Of a DNA stretch of 64,000 nt, positions 9,524 to 18,057 are shown one piece after another. A program made the position numbers and the translations under genes. Source of the DNA: Nocardioides jiangxiensis (GTDB lineage: Bacteria > Actinomycetota > Actinomycetes > Propionibacteriales > Nocardioidaceae); the NCBI RefSeq assembly GCF_030580915.1, contig NZ_JAUQTA010000001.1:1550001-1614000 (forward strand), read 5' to 3'. The notes below the pieces were generated by a model. The model had not been told where the DNA came from. It saw only the letters and a list, made by a program, of their open reading frames with translations, and ran no database searches. The first letter of the stretch is position 1; the number at the start of each line of letters is the position of its first letter.

Positions 9524-10909
9524 ATGACCACCATCACCCCCGAGGCCACCTCGCCGGCCGCCACCACCGGCGGCCCCGCCCTTCCCCAGGAGCGGCGTCT
9601 CGTCACCGCGATCCCGGGCCCGAAGTCGCTCGAGCTGCAGGCCCGCAAGAGCGCCGCGGTCGCCGCCGGCGTCGGCACCACGCTGCCGGTCTACGTCACC
9701 GCGGCCGGTGGCGGCGTCCTCGTCGACGTCGACGGCAACTCGCTGATCGACCTCGGCTCCGGCATCGCCGTCACCACCGTCGGCAACGCCGCGCCCAAGG
9801 TCGTCCAGGCGGTCCAGGACCAGGTCGCGGCGTTCACGCACACCTGCTTCATGGTCACCCCCTACGCCGGGTACGTCGAGGTGGCCGAGGCGCTCAACCG
9901 GGTCGCCCCCGGTGACCACGAGAAGCGCAGCGCGCTCTTCAACTCCGGCTCCGAGGCCGTCGAGAACGCGGTCAAGATCGCCCGCAAGTACACCGGCAAG
10001 ACGGCCGTCGTCGTCTTCGACCACGCCTACCACGGCCGCACCAACCTGACGATGGCGATGACGGCGAAGAACATGCCGTACAAGGACGGGTTCGGCCCGT
10101 TCGCCTCCGACGTCTACCGCGTCCCGCTCTCCTACCCCTACCGCGACGCCGGTGCCGACGGTCCTGTTTCGGGGGCCGCTGCTGCCGCCCGCGCCATCGA
10201 CCAGATCGACAAGCAGGTCGGCGCGGGCAACCTGGCCGCGATCGTGATCGAGCCGATCCAGGGCGAGGGCGGCTTCATCGTCCCGGCCGACGGCTTCCTG
10301 CGCGGCCTGGCCGAGTGGTGCCGGGCCAACAACGTCGTCTTCGTCGCCGACGAGGTGCAGACCGGCTTCGCCCGCACCGGTGCGATGTTCGCCGTCGAGC
10401 ACGACGACGTCGTGCCCGACCTGATCGTCACCGCCAAGGGCATCGCCGGCGGGCTGCCGCTCTCCGCGGTCACCGGCCGCGCCGAGATCATGGACTCCGC
10501 CCACGTGGGCGGCCTGGGTGGCACCTACGGCGGCAACCCGCTCGCCTGTGCCGCCGCCCTCGCCGTCCTCGAGACGATCGAGTCCGAGGGCCTGGTCGAG
10601 CGCGCCGCGAAGATCGGCGACCTGATGAAGGGCCGCCTGCACGCGCTCCAGGAGCGCGACGCCCGGGTCGGCGACGTCCGTGGTCGCGGCGCGATGATCG
10701 CGGTCGAGCTGGTCAAGGCCGGCACGACCGAGCCCGACGCCGACCTCACCAAGCGGGTCGCCGCGGCCGCCCACGAGCGCGGTGTCGTCGTCCTCACCTG
10801 CGGCACCTACGGCAACGTGCTCCGCTTCCTGCCGCCGCTGTCGATCAGCGACGCGCTCCTCGAGGACGCCTGCGACGTGCTCGACGAGGTCTTCGAGGTG
10901 ACCGCGTGA
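9524..10909 (+). CDS. gabT: 4-aminobutyrate aminotransferase
   Basis: 461 residues, class III PLP aminotransferase of normal GabT length. Visible motifs: NSGSEAVENAVKIAR, FDHAYHGRTNLTMAMTAK, EPIQGEGGFIVP, DEVQTGFARTG, and the PLP lysine at residue 305 in TAKGIAGGLPLSAVTGR. It transfers the amino group of GABA to 2-oxoglutarate, giving succinate semialdehyde and glutamate. The ATG at 9524 has GGAGG 8 bp upstream. The stop overlaps the start of a glutamate-dehydrogenase-like gene (GTGA), and gabD follows, so the whole GABA-to-succinate segment is one operon. Confidence 0.95.
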   Translation: MTTITPEATSPAATTGGPALPQERRLVTAIPGPKSLELQARKSAAVAAGVGTTLPVYVTAAGGGVLVDVDGNSLIDLGSGIAVTTVGNAAPKVVQAVQDQVAAFTHTCFMVTPYAGYVEVAEALNRVAPGDHEKRSALFNSGSEAVENAVKIARKYTGKTAVVVFDHAYHGRTNLTMAMTAKNMPYKDGFGPFASDVYRVPLSYPYRDAGADGPVSGAAAAARAIDQIDKQVGAGNLAAIVIEPIQGEGGFIVPADGFLRGLAEWCRANNVVFVADEVQTGFARTGAMFAVEHDDVVPDLIVTAKGIAGGLPLSAVTGRAEIMDSAHVGGLGGTYGGNPLACAAALAVLETIESEGLVERAAKIGDLMKGRLHALQERDARVGDVRGRGAMIAVELVKAGTTEPDADLTKRVAAAAHERGVVVLTCGTYGNVLRFLPPLSISDALLEDACDVLDEVFEVTA

Positions 10910-12183
10910 CCGCCGTCGCCGACGCGCCGGCCATCGCGCCGGGCGCCTCCGTCCTCGCCGACGCACGGGCGCAGCTGAAGACCGCCACCGACGTGCTCGG
11001 CTACGACGAGAGCCTCTTCTCGATGCTCGCCACGCCGCGCCGCGAGGTCACCGTCTCCATCCCGCTGCGGCGCGACAACGGCACCTCGGAGGTCCTCATC
11101 GGCCACCGCGTGCAGCACAACTTCTCCCGCGGCCCGGCCAAGGGCGGCCTGCGCTACTCCCCCGACGTGACGCTGGACGAGGTCCGCGCGCTGGCCATGT
11201 GGATGACCTGGAAGTGCGCCCTGCTCGACGTGCCCTACGGCGGCGCGAAGGGCGGCGTACGGATCGACCCGCGCGAGCACTCGCAGCCCGAGCTGGAGCG
11301 TGTGACCCGGCGCTACACCTCCGAGATCTCCCCGCTGATCGGACCCGAGCGCGACATCCCGGCGCCCGACATCGGCACCGACGAGCGCACGATGGCCTGG
11401 ATGATGGACACCTACTCCGTCCAGCAGGGCCACACCGTCCTCGGTGTCACCACGGGCAAGCCGATCAGCCTCGGTGGCTCCCTGGGCCGGGCCACGGCTA
11501 CCTCGCGCGGCGTCGCCCACGTCGCGTTCGCCGCGCTCGCCGACCGGGGCATCACGGTCGCCGGCGCGACCGCCGCTGTCCAGGGCTTCGGCAAGGTCGG
11601 CCGGTACGCCGCCCGCTTCCTCGCCGAGGCCGGCATGAAGGTCGTCGCGGTGTCGGACCAGTACGGCGCGATCGCCGACGAGAAGGGACTCGACATCCCC
11701 GCACTCGAGGCGCACGTCGAGGCCACCGGCTCCGTCGTCGGCTTCGCCGGGTCCGACGAGCTCGAGGGCGCCGCGATCCTCGAGCTCGAGGTCGACCTGC
11801 TCGTGCCCGCCGCGGTCGAGGGCGTCCTGCACGCCGGCAACGCCGAGCGTGTGAAGGCGAAGGTCATCGTCGAGGGCGCCAACGGCCCCACCAGCCCGGA
11901 GGCCGACGAGGTCTTCCGCCGCAACGGCATCCTCGTCGCGCCGGACATCCTGGCCAACGCCGGTGGCGTGGTCGTCTCCTACTTCGAGTGGGTGCAGAGC
12001 AGCCAGGCGTTCTGGTGGTCGGCCGACGAGGTGGAGTCCCGCCTCGCCGCTCGCATGGACATCGCCTGGCGCGACGTCAACGCAGCCGCGCGCCGCCTCG
12101 ACCTGCCGCTGCGCGACGCCGCCACCGTCCTGGCCGTCGAGCGCGTCGCCCAGGCCCACCTGCAGCGCGGCCTCTACCCGTGA
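10906..12183 (+). CDS. Glu/Leu/Phe/Val dehydrogenase family protein, likely glutamate dehydrogenase
   Basis: 425 residues. FSRGPAKGGLRYSPDVT and the catalytic lysine segment PYGGAKGGVRIDP (near residue 115) define the dimerisation/substrate domain; VQGFGKVGR starts the Rossmann domain; ANAGGVVVSYFEWVQ is typical of hexameric GDHs. It probably oxidises glutamate to 2-oxoglutarate and ammonia with NAD(P). Its GTG start overlaps the gabT stop by four bases, so the two are made in fixed ratio; this would return the glutamate formed by GabT to 2-oxoglutarate. Substrate preference is inferred from context. Confidence 0.9.
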   Translation: MTAVADAPAIAPGASVLADARAQLKTATDVLGYDESLFSMLATPRREVTVSIPLRRDNGTSEVLIGHRVQHNFSRGPAKGGLRYSPDVTLDEVRALAMWMTWKCALLDVPYGGAKGGVRIDPREHSQPELERVTRRYTSEISPLIGPERDIPAPDIGTDERTMAWMMDTYSVQQGHTVLGVTTGKPISLGGSLGRATATSRGVAHVAFAALADRGITVAGATAAVQGFGKVGRYAARFLAEAGMKVVAVSDQYGAIADEKGLDIPALEAHVEATGSVVGFAGSDELEGAAILELEVDLLVPAAVEGVLHAGNAERVKAKVIVEGANGPTSPEADEVFRRNGILVAPDILANAGGVVVSYFEWVQSSQAFWWSADEVESRLAARMDIAWRDVNAAARRLDLPLRDAATVLAVERVAQAHLQRGLYP

Positions 12184-12227
12184 CGGTCTGACCTGTCCCT
12201 TCCCGCCCCGAACCCGGAGACTTCCCG

Positions 12228-13727
12228 ATGACGATCACCCCCAGCCGCACCGGCCTCGTGCCGGCCTCGGTCCACGCCACCATCACCCGCCTCGACCCGG
12301 AGCACGGCCAGCACATCGCCGGCGCCGGACTCGCCGCCGGATCGGGTGCCACCTTCGACGTGCTCGACAAGGCCACCGGTGACCACCTGGCCACCTTCGC
12401 CGACGGCGGGGCCACCGAGGCCACCGCTGCCGTCGACGCTGCTGCCGCGGCGTTCCCCGGGTGGGCCGCGACGGCCCCGCGGGTGCGCGCCGAGGCGCTG
12501 CGCACGGCGTTCGCCCTGATGGTGGAGCGCTCCGAGGAGCTCGCCGCACTGATCGCCGCGGAGAACGGCAAGTCGCTCGCCGACGCCCGCGCCGAGGTCA
12601 CCTATGCGGCGGAGTTCTTCCGCTGGTTCGCCGAGGAGGCGGTCCGGCCCGAGGGCGACTTCGCCGAGTCGCCGGCCGGAGGCACCCGCACGATCGTCAC
12701 CAGCCACCCGGTCGGCGTCGCCGCCCTCGTCACGCCGTGGAACTTCCCGGCCGCGATGGCGACCCGCAAGATCGGCCCCGCCCTCGCCGCCGGCTGCACG
12801 GTGGTCCTCAAGCCGGCCACGGAGACCCCGCTCACCGCGCTCGCCGTGGCGCGGATCCTCGAGGAGGCCGGCGTCCCGGCCGGCGTCGTCAACGTCGTCA
12901 CCGGCACCGACCCGGGCGCCATCGTCGGCACCTGGCTCGCCGACTCCCGGGTCCGCAAGGTCTCCTTCACCGGCTCCACCGGCATCGGCCGGCTGCTCCT
13001 CGGCCAGGCGGCCGAGCGCGTGGTCAACAGCTCGATGGAGCTCGGCGGCAACGCCCCCTTCGTCGTCGCCGCCGACGCCGACCTCGACGCCGCGGTGGCG
13101 GGCGCGATGATCGCCAAGTTCCGCAACGGCGGCCAGGCGTGCACCGCCGCCAACCGGTTCTACGTCCACGCCGACGTGGCCGACGCCTTCACCGCGAAGT
13201 TCGGTGCCGCCATCGAGGCGCTGCACGTCGGGTCGGCGTTCGAGGAGGACACGGCGATCGGCCCGCTCATCTCGGCGAAGGCGGTCACCAACCTCTCCGC
13301 GCTGGTCGAGGACGCCGTCGCGCGCGGCGCCCGGATCAGCCACCGTGCCGGGACCAGCCCGCTCGAGGGCCACTTCTACCCGCCGACGCTGCTCGTCGAC
13401 GTCCCCGCCGACGCCGAGATCGTGCGCACCGAGGCGTTCGGCCCGGTCGCCCCGATCGTCACCTGGACCGACGAGGCCGACCTGCTCACGCAGGTCAACG
13501 ACACCGAGTTCGGCCTGGCCTCCTACGTCTACTCGCGCGACCTGCGGTGGGCGCTCAAGCTCGCCGAGCGGATCGAGGCCGGCATGGTCGGCGTCAACCG
13601 CGGTGTCGTCTCCGACCCGGCCGCGCCCTTCGGTGGCTACAAGCAGAGCGGCATCGGTCGCGAGGGCGCCCGCGAGGGCGTGCGTGCCTTCACCGAGACG
13701 CAGTACTTCTCCGTGGACTGGAGCTGA
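12228..13727 (+). CDS. gabD: Succinate-semialdehyde dehydrogenase
   Basis: 499 residues, aldehyde dehydrogenase superfamily, GabD branch. TPWNFPAAMATRKIGPALAAG, KPATETPLTA, FTGSTGIGR, general base Glu271 in ELGGNAPFV and catalytic Cys305 in GGQACTAANRFY are all intact, as is the C-terminal GGYKQSGIGREG. It oxidises succinate semialdehyde to succinate, the last step of the GABA route. It starts 44 bp after the dehydrogenase gene in the same direction. Confidence 0.95.
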   Translation: MTITPSRTGLVPASVHATITRLDPEHGQHIAGAGLAAGSGATFDVLDKATGDHLATFADGGATEATAAVDAAAAAFPGWAATAPRVRAEALRTAFALMVERSEELAALIAAENGKSLADARAEVTYAAEFFRWFAEEAVRPEGDFAESPAGGTRTIVTSHPVGVAALVTPWNFPAAMATRKIGPALAAGCTVVLKPATETPLTALAVARILEEAGVPAGVVNVVTGTDPGAIVGTWLADSRVRKVSFTGSTGIGRLLLGQAAERVVNSSMELGGNAPFVVAADADLDAAVAGAMIAKFRNGGQACTAANRFYVHADVADAFTAKFGAAIEALHVGSAFEEDTAIGPLISAKAVTNLSALVEDAVARGARISHRAGTSPLEGHFYPPTLLVDVPADAEIVRTEAFGPVAPIVTWTDEADLLTQVNDTEFGLASYVYSRDLRWALKLAERIEAGMVGVNRGVVSDPAAPFGGYKQSGIGREGAREGVRAFTETQYFSVDWS

Positions 13728-13732
13728 TCCGC

Positions 13733-14113
13733 GTGCACGTCACCGACCGCCTGAGCGTCGCCGCCGACGACCTGCGCCGCGACACGGTGCTCCAGGCCTT
13801 CGAGCTGCTGCGGCGCCGGGTCGCCGTCGAGTGCACCGGAGCCCCCGGTGCCTCGGCGGGCTTCCCGTCGCTCCGCTTCCACGCCCTCCCGCAGGAGGCC
13901 GGCACCCTGCACGTGCGGGCACACGTCGTCGACGCGGGCAGCCGCTGGCAGCGCGTCGTCTACGACGCGACCTTCCGCCCGCTCGCCTCGACCGGTACGC
14001 CGGAGACGCAGCTCGTCGCCCGCGCTGTCGGGCAGACGTGCGCGCTGCCCGCCGGCACCCCGAGTGTCGTGCCGGCCCAGCGGTCGGGCCGGGAGCAGCT
14101 CGCCACCGCCTGA
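13733..14113 (+). CDS. Small conserved-looking hypothetical protein
   Basis: 126 residues from GTG 13733, 5 bp after the gabD stop. I do not recognise a family. It begins with an acidic/basic helix (VTDRLSVAADDLRRDTVLQA), has no signal peptide or membrane segment, and mixes beta-like stretches (TLHVRAHVVDAG, WQRVVYDATF). Third codon positions are strongly G/C while second positions are mixed, as in its coding neighbours, which favours a real gene. The 13-base-class spacing to gabD suggests co-expression. The stop lies inside a 10-bp tandem repeat. Confidence 0.55.
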   Translation: MHVTDRLSVAADDLRRDTVLQAFELLRRRVAVECTGAPGASAGFPSLRFHALPQEAGTLHVRAHVVDAGSRWQRVVYDATFRPLASTGTPETQLVARAVGQTCALPAGTPSVVPAQRSGREQLATA

Positions 14114-14140
14114 TCCCGCCTGATCCCGCCTGATCCCGCG
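14111..14140. repeat. Three tandem copies of a 10-bp unit
   Basis: TGATCCCGCC is repeated three times head to tail (the last base of the third copy differs). The first copy supplies the TGA stop of the 126-residue ORF and the array ends at the stop of the opposing PucR-like gene (14141). It fills the entire convergent gap and is probably a slippage product. Confidence 0.8.
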
Positions 14141-15340
14141 TCAGTCGCGGCGCGCCTCCAGCGCGAGGCAGAGCGCCGCGACGTCGCGCGGCCGGTCGAG
14201 CCGGCGCCCGGTCTTCTCCTCGAACCGGCGCAGCCGGTGCCGCACCGTGTTGGCGTGGCAGGAGAGCCGGGTGGCGGTCTTGGTGGCGGAGCCGCCGACC
14301 TCGACCCAGACCTCGAGGGTCTCCAGCAGCGTGTAGCGCTCGGCCTCGGCGAGGGAGTCCAGCGGTCCCAGCACGTCGTCGGCGACCCGGCCGAAGACGT
14401 CGCCGCTCGCGGCGACCGCGATGCCGACCGGGTCGTCGCCGAAGCGGAGCACCCCACCCGCTGCGGGTGCCGCCGCAGCCGAGAGCCGCGCCAGCTCCAG
14501 CGCGCGGGCCGCGCCGGTCAGGTCCTCGAAGACCGGGCTCACCCCTACCCGGGCACGTCCCTCGGCCTCGAGCACCTCGACCACGCGCTCCACGTGGACG
14601 GTGCCGGCGTCGATGATCCCGACCTGGACGTCAGGCAGCAGGCGCCAGGTCGACCGGCAGCCGACGCGCGCCAGCTCCGTCTCCACGCCCACCAGCGCCG
14701 AGCGACCCGGGGCCGGGAGGACGGCGGCCGCGACGACGTAGGTGCCGGCCACGGGCAGGCCGAGCAGGTCGGCCACCTCCCAGAGCGTGCGGCGGTCGAC
14801 CACCGTGCCGCTGAGCAGCGCCTCGACGAGCGCCGTCCGCTCCGCCTCCCGGCGGACCAGCTGCGCGGTCAGGGTGGCGTTGTACGCCGCCGACATCGCC
14901 TCGGTGAAGACGTCGTTGGCGACGACCGCGTCTGCCGCTGCGCCCACGACCAGCTCGGCCGGGATGCCCCGACGTGCGCACTCGTCGGCGACGTGCTCCC
15001 ACATCGTCCGGAACCCGACCCGGTACGCCGCGAGCACGGCCGGCAGCGGCACCCCCGCCTCGGCCCGTCGTACGCCGGTCGCGGCGGCGGGCGCCGGGTC
15101 GCCGACGACGCCGCGCGCCAGCCCGTCGATGACGAACCGGAGGTTCTCCTCGCAGCTCGCGGCCAGGTCGTCGAGGGTCACCACGCCGCTCTCGCGGTAG
15201 AAGTCGATCCGCTCGCGCACCTGGTGCGCCACCTCGACGCTCCGCTCGCGCAGCGTGCCGAGCAGGACCGCGGTGAGCCCGCCGAGCCGCTGCTCGACGG
15301 GGCCTGGTCCGGGGTCGACGGCATCGGTCGGGCTGGTCAT
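14141..15340 (-). CDS. PucR/CdaR-like transcriptional regulator
   Basis: 399 residues. The N-terminal two thirds are helical, with a GVPLPAVLAAYRVGFRTMWEH segment (about 95-115) found in PucR_1 / RsbR-like regulators of actinobacteria; the C-terminus carries the HTH_30 domain (VGGSATKTATRLSCHANTVR, then HRLRRFEEKTGRRLDRP). It diverges from the alpha-dioxygenase cassette across 184 bp that holds three related repeats, so it is the likely regulator of that cassette. The ligand is unknown. Confidence 0.85.
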   Translation of the reverse strand: MTSPTDAVDPGPGPVEQRLGGLTAVLLGTLRERSVEVAHQVRERIDFYRESGVVTLDDLAASCEENLRFVIDGLARGVVGDPAPAAATGVRRAEAGVPLPAVLAAYRVGFRTMWEHVADECARRGIPAELVVGAAADAVVANDVFTEAMSAAYNATLTAQLVRREAERTALVEALLSGTVVDRRTLWEVADLLGLPVAGTYVVAAAVLPAPGRSALVGVETELARVGCRSTWRLLPDVQVGIIDAGTVHVERVVEVLEAEGRARVGVSPVFEDLTGAARALELARLSAAAAPAAGGVLRFGDDPVGIAVAASGDVFGRVADDVLGPLDSLAEAERYTLLETLEVWVEVGGSATKTATRLSCHANTVRHRLRRFEEKTGRRLDRPRDVAALCLALEARRD

Positions 15341-15375
15341 GGCACGACAGGCTACGAGCCCGGCCCGGCGGCACG

Positions 15376-15469
15376 GACGCCGTTGTCACGATCCACAGCC
15401 AACGTGCCGTGCCGTTGTGAAAAGTGAACGGCGTCACATCTGTTCATGGTGCTCCGCGCTCCCTATTGT
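15376..15469 (+). promoter_or_regulatory. Repeat-rich promoter region of the alpha-dioxygenase cassette
   Basis: Three copies of a GCCGTT/AACGGC-type motif occur: GACGCCGTTGTCAC (15376-15389), GCCGTTGTGA (15411-15420) and, inverted, GTGAACGGCGTCAC (15424-15437). The last two form an inverted repeat with 10-bp spacing (15411-15432). TATTGT at 15464-15469 is a plausible -10 for the downstream gene. I infer binding of the divergent PucR-like regulator. Confidence 0.5.
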
Positions 15470-15524
15470 CGATGAGCGCGGCTGTGCCGCCTCTCGGACT
15501 CCTCGCTCACACCGGAAGGCGCCC

Positions 15525-16163
15525 ATGGACACCGACAGCACGGACCTCACCGCCGAGGAGCAGGTCGCCCGGTGGCGGGCGCTCGCCAGCACCCGGCCCG
15601 TCGACGCGGCCGCCGCCGCGTGGGACCGGATCCTCGAGCTCCAGGAGCTCGGTCGCAGCGACCGCAAGCAGGCCGACGCCCTGCTCAACGAGCTCTTCCG
15701 GGCCGGCTCGCCTGCCCGGGGCCTCGACGGTCCGACCGACGGGATCCTCGTGCTGACCACGACCACGGCGCTGACCGACGCGGCGCTCACCGCGCTCACG
15801 TCGGTGTGGATGCCGTGGGAGGGCAAGCGCTTCGACGCCGACACCCAGTCCGGCGACAACCGGATGACGGACGAGGCGACCGTGGTCAGCAAGGTGCTGT
15901 GGCCGCTGTACTCCATGAAGGACACCCCCGCCGGCAAGGTCGCCTTCAACTTCACGACGTACGTCGAGTCGGGCAAGGACGACCCCGACCGCGAGGTGAT
16001 GGTCATCGACTACGCCGACGTCAAGGACAACCCGCGGCTGCTGATCCGGAGCATCCGCGACGAGCTGGTCGAGCTGGTCGACGGCGCCTACCTCGGCAAG
16101 GTCCTCTACCGCCTGCCCACGCGCTCCTACGCGAAGCTCGGCTACTTCGCGCTCCGCACCTGA
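15525..16163 (+). CDS. Uncharacterised 212-residue protein, first gene of the alpha-dioxygenase cassette
   Basis: Family not recognised. No signal peptide or membrane helix. An N-terminal helical third (EEQVARWRALASTRPVDAAA) leads to a likely beta-barrel-like region: GILVLTTTTALTDAALTAL, SVWMPWEGKRFD near residue 90, KVAFNFTTYVESGKDD near 140, and IRDELVELVDGAYLGKVLYR near 180. The last segment resembles the closing part of lipocalin-like or calycin proteins that hold a hydrophobic ligand, which would suit a fatty acid or oxylipin carrier; this is a guess from pattern. GGAAGG precedes the ATG at 15525. It is 54 bp upstream of the dioxygenase gene. Confidence 0.8.
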   Translation: MDTDSTDLTAEEQVARWRALASTRPVDAAAAAWDRILELQELGRSDRKQADALLNELFRAGSPARGLDGPTDGILVLTTTTALTDAALTALTSVWMPWEGKRFDADTQSGDNRMTDEATVVSKVLWPLYSMKDTPAGKVAFNFTTYVESGKDDPDREVMVIDYADVKDNPRLLIRSIRDELVELVDGAYLGKVLYRLPTRSYAKLGYFALRT

Positions 16164-16217
16164 GCACCTGCACCCCCGCACGTCCGCCCGACCGAGTACA
16201 GCCCCCAGGAGACCCCG

Positions 16218-18050
16218 ATGAGCCCGAAGATCCCCAACCCGCTCGGCCTGCAGTGGTACCAGCACCCCTCGCTCACCCTGCAGCTCGCGGCCCTCTCCAA
16301 GGAGCGCGACGACCTCCGCGAGAAGAACCTGTTCGAGGGCGAGGGCATCCGCCCCGACAAGGACCTCGGCGAGGCACCCGAGGAAGCCCTCCGCGCGCGG
16401 ACGCCCGAGGGCGACTTCAACGACCTCGGCTGCCCGCACATGGGTGCGCGTGGCACCGGCTTCGGCCGCAACGTGCCGATCGAGAAGACCGTCGTCGACC
16501 GCAAGAACCTGCTCAACCCCGACCCGCGCGAGATCAGCCGGCGCCTGATGGCGCGCGACACCTTCAAGCCGGCCGGCATCCTCAACGCGCTCGGTGCCGC
16601 GTGGCTGCAGTTCGAGAACCACAACTGGTTCTTCCACGGCAACGGCGACCCGACGCGGTTCATCGAGATCCCGCTGCAGCCGGGCGACGACTTCCCCGAG
16701 AACCCCATGCGGATCCGCGACACCCTCCCGATGCACGGCGGGGAGATCAAGGACGGCTGCCCGGCACCGGTCTTCGCCAACGCCGAGACGCACTGGTGGG
16801 ACGGCTCGCAGATCTACGGCAGCGGCGCCGAGAAGCAGGCGACGATCCGTACCTTCAAGGACGGCAAGATCAAGGTCGACGACAACGGGCGCCTGCCGAA
16901 GAGCGACATCCCCGGTGTCGACCTGACCGGCATGCAGGAGAACTACTGGTTCGGCCCGGGCCTGCTGCACACCCTCTTCGCGCGCGAGCACAACGCCGTC
17001 GTCGACGCGATCAGGAAGTCCCACCCGGACCTCTCCGACCAGCGGCTCTTCGAGCTCGGCGTCCTCGTCGTCTCGGCCCTGATCGCCAAGATCCACACGG
17101 TCGAGTGGACGCCGTGCGTGCTGCGCCACCCGGCGCTGCAGATCGGCATGAGCGCCAACTGGTACGGCGCGCTGGGCGAGACGTTCCGCGACAAGGTCGG
17201 CCGGATCGGTGACTCCGAGGCCCTCTCCGGCATCGTCGGCTCCTCGACTGACCACCACTCCGCGCCGTTCTCGCTGACCGAGGAGTTCGTCTCCGTCTAC
17301 CGGATGCACCCGCTCATCCCGGACGACTGGTCCTTCTTCTCCCTGGCCAGCGGCGAGCACAAGTTCGACCGCTACTTCACCGACATCCAGGGCATGTACA
17401 CCCGGGACTTCATGGACAGCCTCGAGATGGGCGACATGTGGTACTCGATCGGCAAGGCGAGCGCCGGCGCGGTCTGCCTGAAGAACTACCCCAACGCACT
17501 GCGCAACCTGACCCGCATCGACGGCCAGGTCACCGACCTCGCGACGCTCGACATCGTGCGTGACCGCGAGCGCGGCGTCCCGCGCTACAACGACTTCCGC
17601 GAGGCGCTGCGCATGCCGCGGCGCAGGAAGTTCACCGACCTCACCCCCAACAAGGAGTGGGCCAAGGAGATCGCGGAGATCTACAACGGCGACATCGACG
17701 CCGTCGACCTCCAGATCGGCATGCAGGCCGAACAGCCGCCCAAGGGCTTCGGCTTCTCCGACACGGCGTTCCGGATCTTCATCCTGATGGCGTCACGCCG
17801 CCTCAAGAGCGACCGGTTCTTCACCAAGGACTTCACCCCGGCGACCTACACGAAGACCGGCTTCGACTGGGTCAACGACAACTCGATGAAGGACGTGCTC
17901 CTGCGTCACTACCCCGAGCTCGAGACGGTCATCGGCGACGTGGAGCGGGTCTTCGCCCCGTGGCACGAGCTCGGTGTCGCCGAGCCGGGCAAGAAGCCGA
18001 CGATCCTCCGCGCTGCCGACACCGTGAAGGCCTATCTGCCGTGGGGCTGA
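16218..18050 (+). CDS. Fatty acid alpha-dioxygenase-type heme peroxidase
   Basis: 610 residues, the length of plant alpha-dioxygenases (about 640). Similarity to Arabidopsis DOX1 runs through the chain: AAWLQFENHNWFFHG (distal His135, DOX1 has HDW), HWWDGSQIYG near 192, REHNAVVDA near 256, AKIHTVEWT near 290, MSANWYGALG near 311, LTEEFVSVYRMHPLIPD with catalytic Tyr361 and proximal His364 in YxxH, RDRERGVPRYNDFR near 455, and ASRRLKSDRFFTKDF near 530. The family inserts O2 at the alpha carbon of fatty acids, giving 2-hydroperoxides that decay to aldehydes one carbon shorter. No signal peptide is present, so it should be cytosolic. It sits 7 bp before the flavoprotein gene. The reaction is inferred from residue conservation. 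Confidence 0.88.
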   Translation: MSPKIPNPLGLQWYQHPSLTLQLAALSKERDDLREKNLFEGEGIRPDKDLGEAPEEALRARTPEGDFNDLGCPHMGARGTGFGRNVPIEKTVVDRKNLLNPDPREISRRLMARDTFKPAGILNALGAAWLQFENHNWFFHGNGDPTRFIEIPLQPGDDFPENPMRIRDTLPMHGGEIKDGCPAPVFANAETHWWDGSQIYGSGAEKQATIRTFKDGKIKVDDNGRLPKSDIPGVDLTGMQENYWFGPGLLHTLFAREHNAVVDAIRKSHPDLSDQRLFELGVLVVSALIAKIHTVEWTPCVLRHPALQIGMSANWYGALGETFRDKVGRIGDSEALSGIVGSSTDHHSAPFSLTEEFVSVYRMHPLIPDDWSFFSLASGEHKFDRYFTDIQGMYTRDFMDSLEMGDMWYSIGKASAGAVCLKNYPNALRNLTRIDGQVTDLATLDIVRDRERGVPRYNDFREALRMPRRRKFTDLTPNKEWAKEIAEIYNGDIDAVDLQIGMQAEQPPKGFGFSDTAFRIFILMASRRLKSDRFFTKDFTPATYTKTGFDWVNDNSMKDVLLRHYPELETVIGDVERVFAPWHELGVAEPGKKPTILRAADTVKAYLPWG

Positions 18051-18057
18051 TCCCCCG

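Noticed and set aside
14111..14140. 10-bp tandem repeats as a regulatory array
   Set aside because: They lie between two convergent stops with no promoter nearby; slippage is sufficient.
16218..18050. Peroxidase as a generic animal heme peroxidase or cyclooxygenase
   Set aside because: Many blocks (KIHTVEWT, ANWYG, YRMH, DRERGVPRYN, RRLKSDRFF) match plant alpha-dioxygenase specifically, and there is no EGF or signal region.
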